Shown one piece after another: positions 1 through 6,530 of a DNA stretch of 9,076 bases (position 1 is its first letter; each line of letters starts with the position of its first letter). Position numbers and translations under genes: made by a program. The notes beneath the pieces are model-generated. The model was not told the origin of the DNA, did not search any database, and saw nothing but the letters and a program-made list of their open reading frames with translations. Origin of the DNA: Ekhidna sp. (GTDB lineage: Bacteria; Bacteroidota; Bacteroidia; Cytophagales; Cyclobacteriaceae); NCBI GenBank assembly GCA_013214445.1, contig JABSPG010000078.1, forward strand, positions 2,702 through 11,777, given 5' to 3'.

Positions 1-35
1 GAATCTGATCAAAGCATCATCTCTCGAAGAATTTA

Positions 36-67
36 TTTCAGCGTCTATTTTAACTAGAATATATTTG
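36..67 (+). promoter_or_regulatory. Putative Bacteroidota-type promoter of fabI
   Basis: The octamer TATATTTG at 60-67 matches the Bacteroidota -7 consensus TAnnTTTG. TTTC at 36-39, 20 bp upstream, is one base off the -33 TTTG box. The predicted transcript would start some 40-45 bases before the fabI ATG. Positions 1-117 contain no recognisable gene. One plus-strand frame is open from the window edge to a TAA at 74-76 (24 codons) and could be the tail of an upstream gene, but I cannot identify it. If that frame is real, the promoter overlaps its end. This call rests on motif matching alone. Confidence 0.45.
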
Positions 68-117
68 ACCTCTTAATTGAGTTCAAAAAACGAACTTCAT
101 ATCTGAAAACAAATACT

Positions 118-930
118 ATGTCACATAACCTACTAAAAGGAAAACGAGGAATCATTTCAGGAGCTTTAGACCAAAACTCAATTGCTTGGAAAGTAGCTGA
201 GAAAGCTCATGAGCAAGGCGCTACATTCACCTTGACAAATGCCCCAATAGCAATGCGAATGGGCGAAATAAATAAACTTGGGGAACAATGTGGATCTGAT
301 ATTATCCCTGCCGATGCAACTTCCATAGAAGACTTGGAAAACCTCTTCAATAAGTCTCAGGAAATACTAGGTGGAAAAATCGATTTCGTATTGCACTCAA
401 TTGGGATGAGTCCTAACGTTCGAAAAGGTAAGGATTATGGCAATCTCAATTATGACTGGTTTCAGAAAACGCTCGACGTTTCTGCCCTTTCATTTCATAA
501 AATGATGCAAACGGCGGAAAAACTTGATGCCATAAATGAGTGGGGATCTATACTTGGTCTATCCTACATTGCAGCACAAAGAACATTCCCTGACTATTCA
601 GATATGGCTCAAGCCAAGGCACTTCTTGAGTCGATCGCAAGAAGCTACGGATACCGCCTCGGTAGAGACAAAAAAGTCAGAGTAAACACGATCTCTCAGT
701 CCCCGACCATGACAACTGCTGGTTCAGGGGTTCCTGGATTTGATGTATTTTTCAATTACGCGGATAAAATGTCACCTCTTGGAAACGCTGATGCAGATAG
801 TTGCGCCGATTATTGTATCACTATGTTTTCTGACTTAACTAGAATGGTGACCATGCAAAACCTTATGCATGATGGAGGTTTTTCCACATCTGGGATCACA
901 GAAGCGATGGTGGAGGAATTATCTAAGTAG
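118..930 (+). CDS. fabI: Enoyl-[acyl-carrier-protein] reductase (NADH), FabI
   Basis: This enzyme reduces the trans-2-enoyl-ACP double bond with NADH, the last step of each cycle of cytoplasmic type II fatty acid synthesis. The 270-residue length is usual for FabI. The protein is a Rossmann-fold short-chain dehydrogenase. The divergent N-terminal cofactor loop runs at about 11-36 (GIISGALDQNSIAW), and the HSIG stretch lies at 93-96. The FabI-type active site has Y150 in LSYIAAQR, and Y160 with K167 form the Y-x6-K pair (DYSDMAQAK). This pairing separates FabI from FabG-type reductases. The ATG at 118 gives a family-typical N-terminus (MSHNLLKGKRGIISG), and no strong ribosome binding site is visible. 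It is the first gene of a plus-strand series, with a small four-helix-bundle gene 31 bp downstream. FabI is the known target of triclosan-type inhibitors; sensitivity cannot be judged from the sequence. Confidence 0.96.
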   Translation: MSHNLLKGKRGIISGALDQNSIAWKVAEKAHEQGATFTLTNAPIAMRMGEINKLGEQCGSDIIPADATSIEDLENLFNKSQEILGGKIDFVLHSIGMSPNVRKGKDYGNLNYDWFQKTLDVSALSFHKMMQTAEKLDAINEWGSILGLSYIAAQRTFPDYSDMAQAKALLESIARSYGYRLGRDKKVRVNTISQSPTMTTAGSGVPGFDVFFNYADKMSPLGNADADSCADYCITMFSDLTRMVTMQNLMHDGGFSTSGITEAMVEELSK

Positions 931-961
931 CAAGGATCAAGTCCAAAGCTGCAAGTCTGAA

Positions 962-1315
962 ATGCGAAATTTTAAGGAGCTCCTGATATGGCAAAAAGGA
1001 ATGCAAATCTGGGAAGAGTCTTATGACCTCTCAAGACTACTCCCTTCAGAAGAACGATTTGGACTAGTGAGTCAAATAAACCGAGCCTCATCTTCCATAC
1101 CAGCAAATATCGCAGAGGGTGGAAGTAGAAAAGGGGTAAAAGATCAAGCTCGGTTTATTCAAATTGCGCTTGGATCTGCTTTTGAACTTGAAACCTTCTA
1201 TTTGGGAATACAACGTTTGAAACTTTTAGAGGAATCAATGGTAAAGCGAGTTCTTGACTTAATTATTGAAGAGCAAAAAATGCTATCTGGTTACCTTAGT
1301 AAACTTGAGGCTTGA
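962..1315 (+). CDS. Four-helix-bundle protein, S23/IVS-encoded type
   Basis: This is a small (117 aa) predicted all-helical cytoplasmic protein of the family first found encoded in intervening sequences of 23S rRNA genes and related to the Avd accessory protein of diversity-generating retroelements. Members form helical-bundle oligomers; their cellular role is poorly known and nucleic-acid binding has been suggested. Family hallmarks are visible: FKELLIWQK near the N-terminus (4-12), FGLVSQINRASSSIPANIAEG at about 33-53, and an IALGSAFELET helix at 68-78. The frame stays open upstream to 869, but that part overlaps fabI out of frame and does not resemble the family. The ATG at 962, which gives MRNFKELLIWQK, is therefore the start. 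The gene is free-standing between fabI and ispE, with no rRNA, reverse transcriptase or variable repeat beside it. The family assignment is strong; the function is not known. Confidence 0.9.
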   Translation: MRNFKELLIWQKGMQIWEESYDLSRLLPSEERFGLVSQINRASSSIPANIAEGGSRKGVKDQARFIQIALGSAFELETFYLGIQRLKLLEESMVKRVLDLIIEEQKMLSGYLSKLEA

Positions 1316-1348
1316 ACCATGTCATTTATAGCTTAAAGCCAATAGCGC

Positions 1349-2131
1349 ATGATTTCCTTCCCTAACGCCAAAATCAACCTTGGGCTTAACATCGTCAATA
1401 AACGTGACGATGGCTACCACAACATAGAAAGCTGTTTCTACCCAATTCCATGGTATGATAGCTTAGAGGTTATTAAATCCGAGTCATTTAGTTTTCACAG
1501 TTACGGGCTTGAAATACCAGGAGACGAATCATCTAACCTGTGCGTCAAAGCATACGATCTAATCAAAGCCGATCATAACATTGATCCCGTTGAAATACAC
1601 CTTCTAAAGAATATTCCCATGGGGGCTGGGTTAGGAGGTGGCTCAGCTGACGGTGCTTTTGCATTGAAGATGCTAAATGACCTTTTTGATCTTGGACTAA
1701 GCCAAGAGAAGCTTGAGCACTACGCATTGCAGTTAGGAAGCGATTGCCCCTTCTTTATCAAAAATCAGCCAGCAATTGCTTCTGGTCGAGGTGAGATTCT
1801 CGAGCTATGTGAATTAGATCTGACAGGTTATCACCTAGCTATTTATAATCCTAAAATCCACGTTTCAACCAGCGAAGCGTACGCAGGAATAAGTCCAAAA
1901 ATCCCAACGCTGAGCATTTCAGACCTATTGAAAGAAGAACCTGGCGCTTGGAAAGACACACTCATAAATGATTTTGAAGAATCCATCTTTCCCAACCATC
2001 AACGCATCGCTGACGTAAAAAAAGATATGTACCAAGCTGGAGCTATCTATTCCTCAATGACAGGAAGCGGTAGTACGGTTTTTGGCCTCTTCAGTAATAA
2101 AATCGATAAATGGAAACAATTCAGTCTTTAA
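1349..2131 (+). CDS. ispE: 4-diphosphocytidyl-2-C-methyl-D-erythritol kinase, IspE
   Basis: IspE phosphorylates the 2-hydroxyl of CDP-methylerythritol with ATP, the fourth step of the MEP isoprenoid pathway in the cytoplasm. The GHMP-kinase signatures are all present. The N-terminal FPNAKINLGL carries the substrate-side lysine K8. The glycine-rich ATP loop lies at 89-102 (IPMGAGLGGGSADG). The catalytic aspartate is D132 in LGSDCPFF, and GHMP motif 3 lies at 237-248 (MTGSGSTVFGLF). The protein has 260 residues, somewhat short for the family, and stops only 12 residues after motif 3. The last 22 bp overlap the start of the downstream lipoprotein gene, which suggests translational coupling. The ATG at 1349 is the family-typical start and lies 33 bp after the four-helix-bundle gene. 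All catalytic elements are intact, so the enzyme should be active. Confidence 0.95.
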   Translation: MISFPNAKINLGLNIVNKRDDGYHNIESCFYPIPWYDSLEVIKSESFSFHSYGLEIPGDESSNLCVKAYDLIKADHNIDPVEIHLLKNIPMGAGLGGGSADGAFALKMLNDLFDLGLSQEKLEHYALQLGSDCPFFIKNQPAIASGRGEILELCELDLTGYHLAIYNPKIHVSTSEAYAGISPKIPTLSISDLLKEEPGAWKDTLINDFEESIFPNHQRIADVKKDMYQAGAIYSSMTGSGSTVFGLFSNKIDKWKQFSL

Positions 2132-2562
2132 GAAGCCTCTTACTGTTATTGAGTATAAGTATCGGTTTTTATGCTTGCAAAGAAGACTGTTCTGGGTATG
2201 CCTGCTTCACCCCTCCCAGCCCAATTGAAATTGCATTACTGGACGAGAATGGAACTGAAAATTTGATCTTAAATGAAACAATCAATCCTTCTTCTATAAA
2301 GATCCGAGATTTGATCAGCAACACGGCTATTTCTTTCGAAACGCTTGAGAATGGCCACCTACTAATTACTGATGTCGGATGGGAATCAAGAAACTGGAAC
2401 CTATCTTTTACCAACCAGGAAACAGAACTATTCCAATTAAGTCTTGATGCACAAGAAATCACCAGAGACTGCTGCACTTTCACTTCTTACGACAACATTG
2501 TTTTAGGAAGTATTACCTACGAAAATATGCCTGAAGTCTTTAGCGTTAATCTAAACTTTTGA
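2110..2562 (+). CDS. Small putative lipoprotein, function unknown
   Basis: I do not recognise this 150-residue protein. It begins with a lipoprotein-like signal peptide: a short N-region with R8, a leucine-rich core (LLLLLSIS) and a lipobox-like FYAC that puts the lipidated cysteine at about residue 23. The -3 residue is F, which is tolerated but not ideal. The predicted mature part is mostly beta-type and polar, with cysteines close to the N-terminus (CKEDCSGYAC) and a CC pair in TRDCCTF, so disulfides are possible after export. The ATG at 2110 lies inside the last codons of ispE. It is preferred because it supplies the charged N-region, which the in-frame TTG at 2149 would remove. Small single-domain lipoproteins of this sort are common in Bacteroidota. 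The next gene also encodes an exported protein, so an envelope role is plausible but not shown. Confidence 0.75.
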   Translation: METIQSLRSLLLLLSISIGFYACKEDCSGYACFTPPSPIEIALLDENGTENLILNETINPSSIKIRDLISNTAISFETLENGHLLITDVGWESRNWNLSFTNQETELFQLSLDAQEITRDCCTFTSYDNIVLGSITYENMPEVFSVNLNF

Positions 2563-2630
2563 GTTGCGTATAATTCAAAGATTCTTTCAAATAAATTTAT
2601 TCTGCCTGAACTAGGATTGAAAAAAGGTTC

Positions 2631-3527
2631 GTGATACCTCATCTAAAAAAGAGTCTAGTATTAATTGTCCTACCCATGATCCTATGGGGCCAGGATAGCC
2701 TAGTTAATAAAAAACGACTCAATACCGTGCTGATTGGTACCGGGACGCTATATACTGGCAGTCTCATCGGATTAGGAACGATCTGGTACGAAGACCTAGG
2801 AAGGTTTCACTTCTTCAATGACAATGATAGCTGGGGATACACTGACAAATTGGGGCATACCACAACTGCTTATCAAATCAGCAGAATTGGAACGGACATA
2901 TTTGAATGGACTGGTTTGGGAAGGAAAAAATCAGCGTGGTACGCTGGGACAGCAAGTCTTGTATTTCTAACGAGCGTTGAAGTTTTCGATGGGATGTCCG
3001 ATGAATGGGGTTTTTCATTGGGTGACATGGCAGCCAATACCATTGGGGCAGCTGCCTTTCTAAGTCAAGAGCTCTTTTGGGGCGAACAGAAAATCAGCCT
3101 TAAGTATTCTTACAGAAAGTCTCCTTATGCTCAATATAGACCAGAATTGCTCGGCTCAAGCACGCCGGAAAAATGGCTAAAAGACTACAACGCTCATATT
3201 TATTGGGCTTCAGCAAATCTGAAAAGTTTAGCTTTTTCAGCATCCAATATCATCCCAGATTGGTTGAATCTCGCTTTGGGGTATGGAATCGATGGGTATA
3301 CCGGAGGCAGCTCCAATCCCTCTGAAAATAGTAAAGGAGAGTCAATCCCAACCTTTGCTCGACAAAGCCAGATCTATTTGTCGTTAGACGTAGACTTGAC
3401 CCGAATTAAGACAAAGTCAAAATTTCTCAGGAGTGCATTCAATACCTTAAATATTCTAAAGATTCCATTACCTGGTATCGAGTATAATCGAACTAATGGT
3501 TTACGTTATCATTGGTTTGCATTTTAG
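2631..3527 (+). CDS. DUF2279 family exported protein
   Basis: This 298-residue protein resembles the DUF2279 family of predicted periplasmic or outer-membrane proteins, whose function is unknown. A signal peptide spans about 1-20 (KK at 6-7, a hydrophobic core, then a WGQ cleavage region). A second hydrophobic stretch lies at 32-52. The family core has DKLGH at 72-76 followed by the YQISR helix, then a VEVFDGMSDEWGFSLGD stretch at about 116-132 with many acidic and aromatic residues. The C-terminal part alternates hydrophobic and polar residues, and the chain ends in phenylalanine (YHWFAF). That pattern would suit an outer-membrane beta-strand domain, but this is inference. The start is GTG at 2631: a stop lies 24 bases upstream in frame (2607-2609), no ATG comes before the signal peptide, and AAAAAGG just upstream could serve as a weak ribosome binding site. 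It lies 68 bp after the lipoprotein gene. Confidence 0.8.
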   Translation: MIPHLKKSLVLIVLPMILWGQDSLVNKKRLNTVLIGTGTLYTGSLIGLGTIWYEDLGRFHFFNDNDSWGYTDKLGHTTTAYQISRIGTDIFEWTGLGRKKSAWYAGTASLVFLTSVEVFDGMSDEWGFSLGDMAANTIGAAAFLSQELFWGEQKISLKYSYRKSPYAQYRPELLGSSTPEKWLKDYNAHIYWASANLKSLAFSASNIIPDWLNLALGYGIDGYTGGSSNPSENSKGESIPTFARQSQIYLSLDVDLTRIKTKSKFLRSAFNTLNILKIPLPGIEYNRTNGLRYHWFAF

Positions 3528-3545
3528 ACACAGTAATTCTGATAC

Positions 3546-3579
3546 TTTCATACTCACCTCACTGATTCTTCTATCTTTG
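3546..3579 (+). promoter_or_regulatory. Putative Bacteroidota-type promoter of the SulP gene
   Basis: TATCTTTG at 3572-3579 fits the Bacteroidota -7 box TAnnTTTG exactly and is followed by CGCGC, a context often seen at such promoters. TTTC at 3546-3549, 22 bp upstream, may be a degenerate -33 box. The SulP start codon lies 19 bases after the -7 box, so the leader would be only about a dozen bases. The intergenic stretch 3528-3598 holds nothing else recognisable. It makes the SulP gene a separate transcription unit from the preceding DUF2279 gene. Confidence 0.6.
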
Positions 3580-3598
3580 CGCGCTTATTTGAAAAGCA

Positions 3599-5212
3599 AT
3601 GCAGAGAATATTTCGAAACTTCACCTTCAATCCAAAAAATGATATCCTGTCAGGTCTTACAGTAGCACTGGCGCTAGTGCCGGAGGCGGTAGCATTTGCA
3701 TTTGTGGCTGGAATTGACCCAATGGTTGGACTTTACGGAGCTTTTATGATGGGTTTGGTGACTTCTCTATTTGGAGGAAGGCCAGGCATGATCTCCGGAG
3801 CTACCGGAGCGATGGCAGTGGTGATGGTACACATGATTCAAAAAGGAAATGAGGTGGGTTTATCTCTCACAGCTCCAATAGAGAACCTCGGACTGCAATG
3901 GCTTTTCATCACACTATTGTTGGTTGGTGGTATTCAGATTCTCGCTGGTGTTTTCAGGCTCGGAAAATTCGTGCGTCTAATTCCTCATCCTGTAATGATG
4001 GGTTTTGTGAATGGGCTAGCTATAGTGATCTTTTTATCGCAATTAGGTCTATTCAAAGAACGCATCAATGATGAATATCAGTGGATGCAAGGACAGGATC
4101 TCCTAATAATGCTGGGACTAGTGGGCTTAACGATGGCTATCATGTTTCTGCTACCCAAGCTCACAAAGAAATTACCCGCTGCATTGGTTGGAATCGTGGT
4201 TGTTGCCTCAATCACCATTTTCGGTGGGCTTGACGTCAGTACCGTCGGGTCATTTATTCGCGAAGGCGGTGGCAATGGACTAGAAGGCAGTCTTCCGTCC
4301 TTTCAGATACAGATATTCGGTTTGCTTGATACATTGGAAGGTCACTGGAGTCTCATCTTATCTACCGCTGTTCTGTTGGCTGCAGTGGGATTGATTGAAT
4401 CATTGATGACGCTAAATCTGATCGATGACATGACTGAATCAAGAGGAAGTGGTAATCGTGAATGTGTAGCACAAGGAAGTGCAAACATCCTCAATGGGCT
4501 ATTTGGAGGCATGGGAGGATGTGCCATGATCGGCCAATCCATCATCAATGTCAGTTCAGGAGGCAGAGGCCGTCTATCCGGAATTACAGCGGCAGTTGCG
4601 CTACTGTGCTTTATTCTATTTGCCGCTCCACTTATAGAGCAGATACCAATAGCAGCCTTGGTAGGTGTGATGTTTATGGTGGTAATCGGAACCTTTGCTT
4701 GGAGTAGCTTTCGAATCCTAAATAAAATTCCGCTAGCAGATGCTATTGTATTGATTACTGTGTCTGCAGTCACCGTATGGCAAGATTTAGCTATAGCTGT
4801 AATCGTTGGGGTAATCATGTCTGCATTGGTTTTCGCGTGGCAAAATGCGACTAAAATCCGTGCAAGAAAATCGATAAAAGAAGATGGCACTAAGGTATAT
4901 GAAATATGGGGGCCGCTGTTCTTTGGATCCGTCCAGGCCTTTAATTCGAAGTTCGACCCGGCAAACGATCCTGAAAAAGTAGAGCTAGATTTCATCGAAT
5001 CAAGGGTTAGTGATCACTCCGGTATCGAAGCGATTTATGCCCTTGAAAAGAAGTACAAAGAATATGGTAAGCAAATCAAGCTAGTCCATCTTAGCCCTGA
5101 GTGCAAAACACTACTACACAAGGCTAGCCCCAACTTTGAACACATTATAGAATCATCCATAGATGATCCTCGATACCATGTCGTTACCGATTTGATGGAC
5201 AAAGAGGTTTAG
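3599..5212 (+). CDS. SulP-family inorganic anion transporter with STAS domain
   Basis: This 537-residue inner-membrane transporter belongs to the SLC26/SulP family, which moves sulfate, bicarbonate or other anions, often coupled to sodium or protons. The N-terminal family motif is at about 13-45 (DILSGLTVALALVPEAVAFA, then GLYGAF), followed by GGRPGMISGATGAMAVV at 59-75. The C-terminal half of the membrane domain holds NREC at 286-289 and GGMGGCAMIGQSIINVSSGGR at 303-323. Some 12-14 hydrophobic segments span about 15-415. A cytoplasmic STAS domain follows at about 430-530, with SDHSG at 471-475 in the loop that is phosphorylated in anti-sigma antagonists. The substrate is unresolved: the N-terminal motifs recall BicA-like bicarbonate transporters as much as sulfate permeases, and no carbonic anhydrase or sulfur-assimilation gene is adjacent. 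It appears monocistronic, with a promoter just upstream and a hairpin downstream. Confidence 0.93.
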   Translation: MQRIFRNFTFNPKNDILSGLTVALALVPEAVAFAFVAGIDPMVGLYGAFMMGLVTSLFGGRPGMISGATGAMAVVMVHMIQKGNEVGLSLTAPIENLGLQWLFITLLLVGGIQILAGVFRLGKFVRLIPHPVMMGFVNGLAIVIFLSQLGLFKERINDEYQWMQGQDLLIMLGLVGLTMAIMFLLPKLTKKLPAALVGIVVVASITIFGGLDVSTVGSFIREGGGNGLEGSLPSFQIQIFGLLDTLEGHWSLILSTAVLLAAVGLIESLMTLNLIDDMTESRGSGNRECVAQGSANILNGLFGGMGGCAMIGQSIINVSSGGRGRLSGITAAVALLCFILFAAPLIEQIPIAALVGVMFMVVIGTFAWSSFRILNKIPLADAIVLITVSAVTVWQDLAIAVIVGVIMSALVFAWQNATKIRARKSIKEDGTKVYEIWGPLFFGSVQAFNSKFDPANDPEKVELDFIESRVSDHSGIEAIYALEKKYKEYGKQIKLVHLSPECKTLLHKASPNFEHIIESSIDDPRYHVVTDLMDKEV

Positions 5213-5285
5213 GGTTTAAACAGACAAAGTGGACTTTGCATCTAAGCTAGATATCCTACAATTGATTTGTTATGGGCAATTGACC

Positions 5286-5318
5286 TGCTTTTGGATCAAC
5301 ATCTATGATCCAAAAGCA
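5286..5318. terminator. Perfect hairpin between convergent genes, probable bidirectional terminator
   Basis: The arm TGCTTTTGGATCA (5286-5298) is an exact inverted copy of 5306-5318, giving a 13-bp stem with a 7-base loop (ACATCTA). It lies between the stops of the SulP gene (plus strand) and the serine hydrolase gene (minus strand), where a shared terminator is expected. Neither side has a long T-run directly after the stem, so it is not a textbook intrinsic terminator. It could instead stabilise 3' ends. The 155-bp gap also has short dyads at 5225-5238 and 5240-5252, and CAATTG twice (5259-5264 and 5277-5282). I see no gene there. Confidence 0.6.
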
Positions 5319-5367
5319 TCGTTGAATTTAATCTCATTAGAACTCAAGGAAGTTCCGTATTTATATC

Positions 5368-6507
5368 TCACTTCAAACTTTCATATACCAATCGAACCAT
5401 CTCACCGATCTTCGAGGGTTCGAGCCAGCGTGTAACTATCACAAGATCTTCCTGATCATCAACTACAATAAAATTTCCTCCGAAACCTGCTGCATAGTAC
5501 AGATGATCTGACAAGCCCTCCCAAGCACGAGGACCTTTATTCAACCACCACATATAGCCGTAGCTTTCATATGCAGGTGCAGGAGTTCGAATCATTTTGA
5601 CCCAATCTTCTGATATGAGCCGTTCGCCATCCCAAGATCCATTTCTAGCAAACAACAATCCGAAACGTGCATGATCCTCAGAATTGATGAAGACTCCACC
5701 TCCGTGGTGACCTCCACCACTTACTACTTGCATCTGTTGGCCGTCCATGGTAATCCATGAATCATCATAGCCAAACCATCTCCAGGTGGTGCTTGCCCCG
5801 ATGGGATCCATTATGCGTTCTTTCAGAACCTGAGGCAATGGCTTTCGCCAGACATTCAATAAAGAATAGGAAAGCACATTGACTCGTACGTCGTTGTACT
5901 TATAACTGCTACCAGGATCTTTCAATGCTCTATATTTCCAGTCGTCAAGTGCTCCATCCCTATCCGGCCTATCTGCCCAATCATATAAACCAAACAGTGC
6001 TCCAGACCAATCTGATGTTTGATGCAAGAGATGCTCCCAGGTGATCTTAGAATTATGTTCTCCCTTGAAGGTTTCATCCCAAACATAGTCTCCGACCTTA
6101 TCTGAAACGGAAGAGATTAACCCATCTTCAAATGCTAAACCTGCTGTAGTAGAAAGATAACTTTTAGTCACACTAAAGGTCATATCCACTCGCTTAGTAT
6201 CTCCCCAAGATGCTACAATAAACCCATCCTTTACTATAAGACCAGCAGGACCTCCACGCTCTTTAGTAGGCCCTTGCAACTTGTGATATGGTTCTCTGCT
6301 GAAGCTTTTGAGAATTGCTAATCGTAAATCACGCTCACCACTGTACTCGTTTTCTTTTGCGAACTGAACTGCTTGATCTAGTTCGTTTTTCTTAAGGCCA
6401 ACTTCCTTAGGTTCTTTGGTAAGCCAATCGTTTTTTGAAGGGAAATATTGAGCACTTAGTGTGATTGAAACACTAAGTGCCAAAAGGGTAAAAATTCTTC
6501 TTGCCAT
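5368..6507 (-). CDS. Exported serine hydrolase, beta-lactamase/class C esterase fold
   Basis: This 379-residue protein has a signal peptide of about 19 residues (RR at 3-4, a hydrophobic core, then SAQ), so it should act in the periplasm or outside the cell. It belongs to the serine beta-lactamase-like superfamily, which includes penicillin-binding-protein-like peptidases, esterases and amide hydrolases. The nucleophile motif S-x-x-K is S112-V-T-K115 in MTFSVTKS. The second-box tyrosine is probably Y204 in YKYND, where the usual YxN reads Y-N-D. The third box appears as AAGFGGN at 339-345 in place of KTG. GGGHHGGGVFINSEDHARFG at 264-283 is typical of the esterase-like branch. Such boxes favour an esterase, amidase or peptidase over a true beta-lactamase, and the substrate cannot be read from the sequence. 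It is the last gene of the minus-strand operon, 23 bp after the YbjQ-type gene. Two inverted repeats overlap its start and signal-peptide codons. Confidence 0.88.
   Translation of the reverse strand: MARRIFTLLALSVSITLSAQYFPSKNDWLTKEPKEVGLKKNELDQAVQFAKENEYSGERDLRLAILKSFSREPYHKLQGPTKERGGPAGLIVKDGFIVASWGDTKRVDMTFSVTKSYLSTTAGLAFEDGLISSVSDKVGDYVWDETFKGEHNSKITWEHLLHQTSDWSGALFGLYDWADRPDRDGALDDWKYRALKDPGSSYKYNDVRVNVLSYSLLNVWRKPLPQVLKERIMDPIGASTTWRWFGYDDSWITMDGQQMQVVSGGGHHGGGVFINSEDHARFGLLFARNGSWDGERLISEDWVKMIRTPAPAYESYGYMWWLNKGPRAWEGLSDHLYYAAGFGGNFIVVDDQEDLVIVTRWLEPSKIGEMVRLVYESLK
6452..6480 (-). repeat. Perfect 11-bp inverted repeat in the signal-peptide codons of the serine hydrolase gene
   Basis: GCACTTAGTGT (6452-6462) and ACACTAAGTGC (6470-6480) are exact inverted copies separated by 7 bases (GATTGAA). 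The repeat covers codons 10-19 of the hydrolase gene (ALSVSITLSA). In the transcript it would form an 11-bp stem within 60 bases of the start codon. Alternatively it could be a dyad protein-binding site. It may be coincidental, because the leucine- and serine-rich signal peptide uses similar codons twice. Confidence 0.6.
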
Positions 6508-6516
6508 TTAGGCAAG
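6500..6516 (-). promoter_or_regulatory. Short hairpin overlapping the serine hydrolase start codon
   Basis: CTTGCC (6500-6505) and GGCAAG (6511-6516) are inverted copies with a 5-base spacer. In the minus-strand transcript this forms a 6-bp stem with the A and U of the AUG in the loop and its G in the stem, which could limit initiation. It lies 20 bases upstream, in transcript order, of the 11-bp inverted repeat. A regulatory role is inference only; the stem is short enough to arise by chance. Confidence 0.35.
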
Positions 6517-6530
6517 TTAAAGAAAGGGAA

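Noticed and set aside
869..961. Upstream extension of the four-helix-bundle reading frame into fabI
   Set aside because: It overlaps fabI codons in another frame and its residues do not resemble the family; the ATG at 962 gives the conserved N-terminus.
2557..2599. Possible promoter before the DUF2279 gene (TAAATTTA at 2592-2599)
   Set aside because: It differs from TAnnTTTG at the last base and has no -33 box at proper spacing; too weak to list as a feature.
4342..4995. 217-codon minus-strand frame opposite the SulP gene
   Set aside because: It lies wholly antisense to a well-supported transporter gene, and its composition is that of a reversed membrane-protein sequence.
5229..5435. 68-codon plus-strand frame in the convergent gap
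   Set aside because: It starts at GTG, contains the perfect hairpin and then runs antisense into the serine hydrolase gene; there is no family resemblance.
5368..6507. Reading the serine hydrolase as an antibiotic-resistance beta-lactamase
   Set aside because: Only the S-x-x-K box is canonical; the other boxes and the overall sequence fit the esterase/amidase branch.
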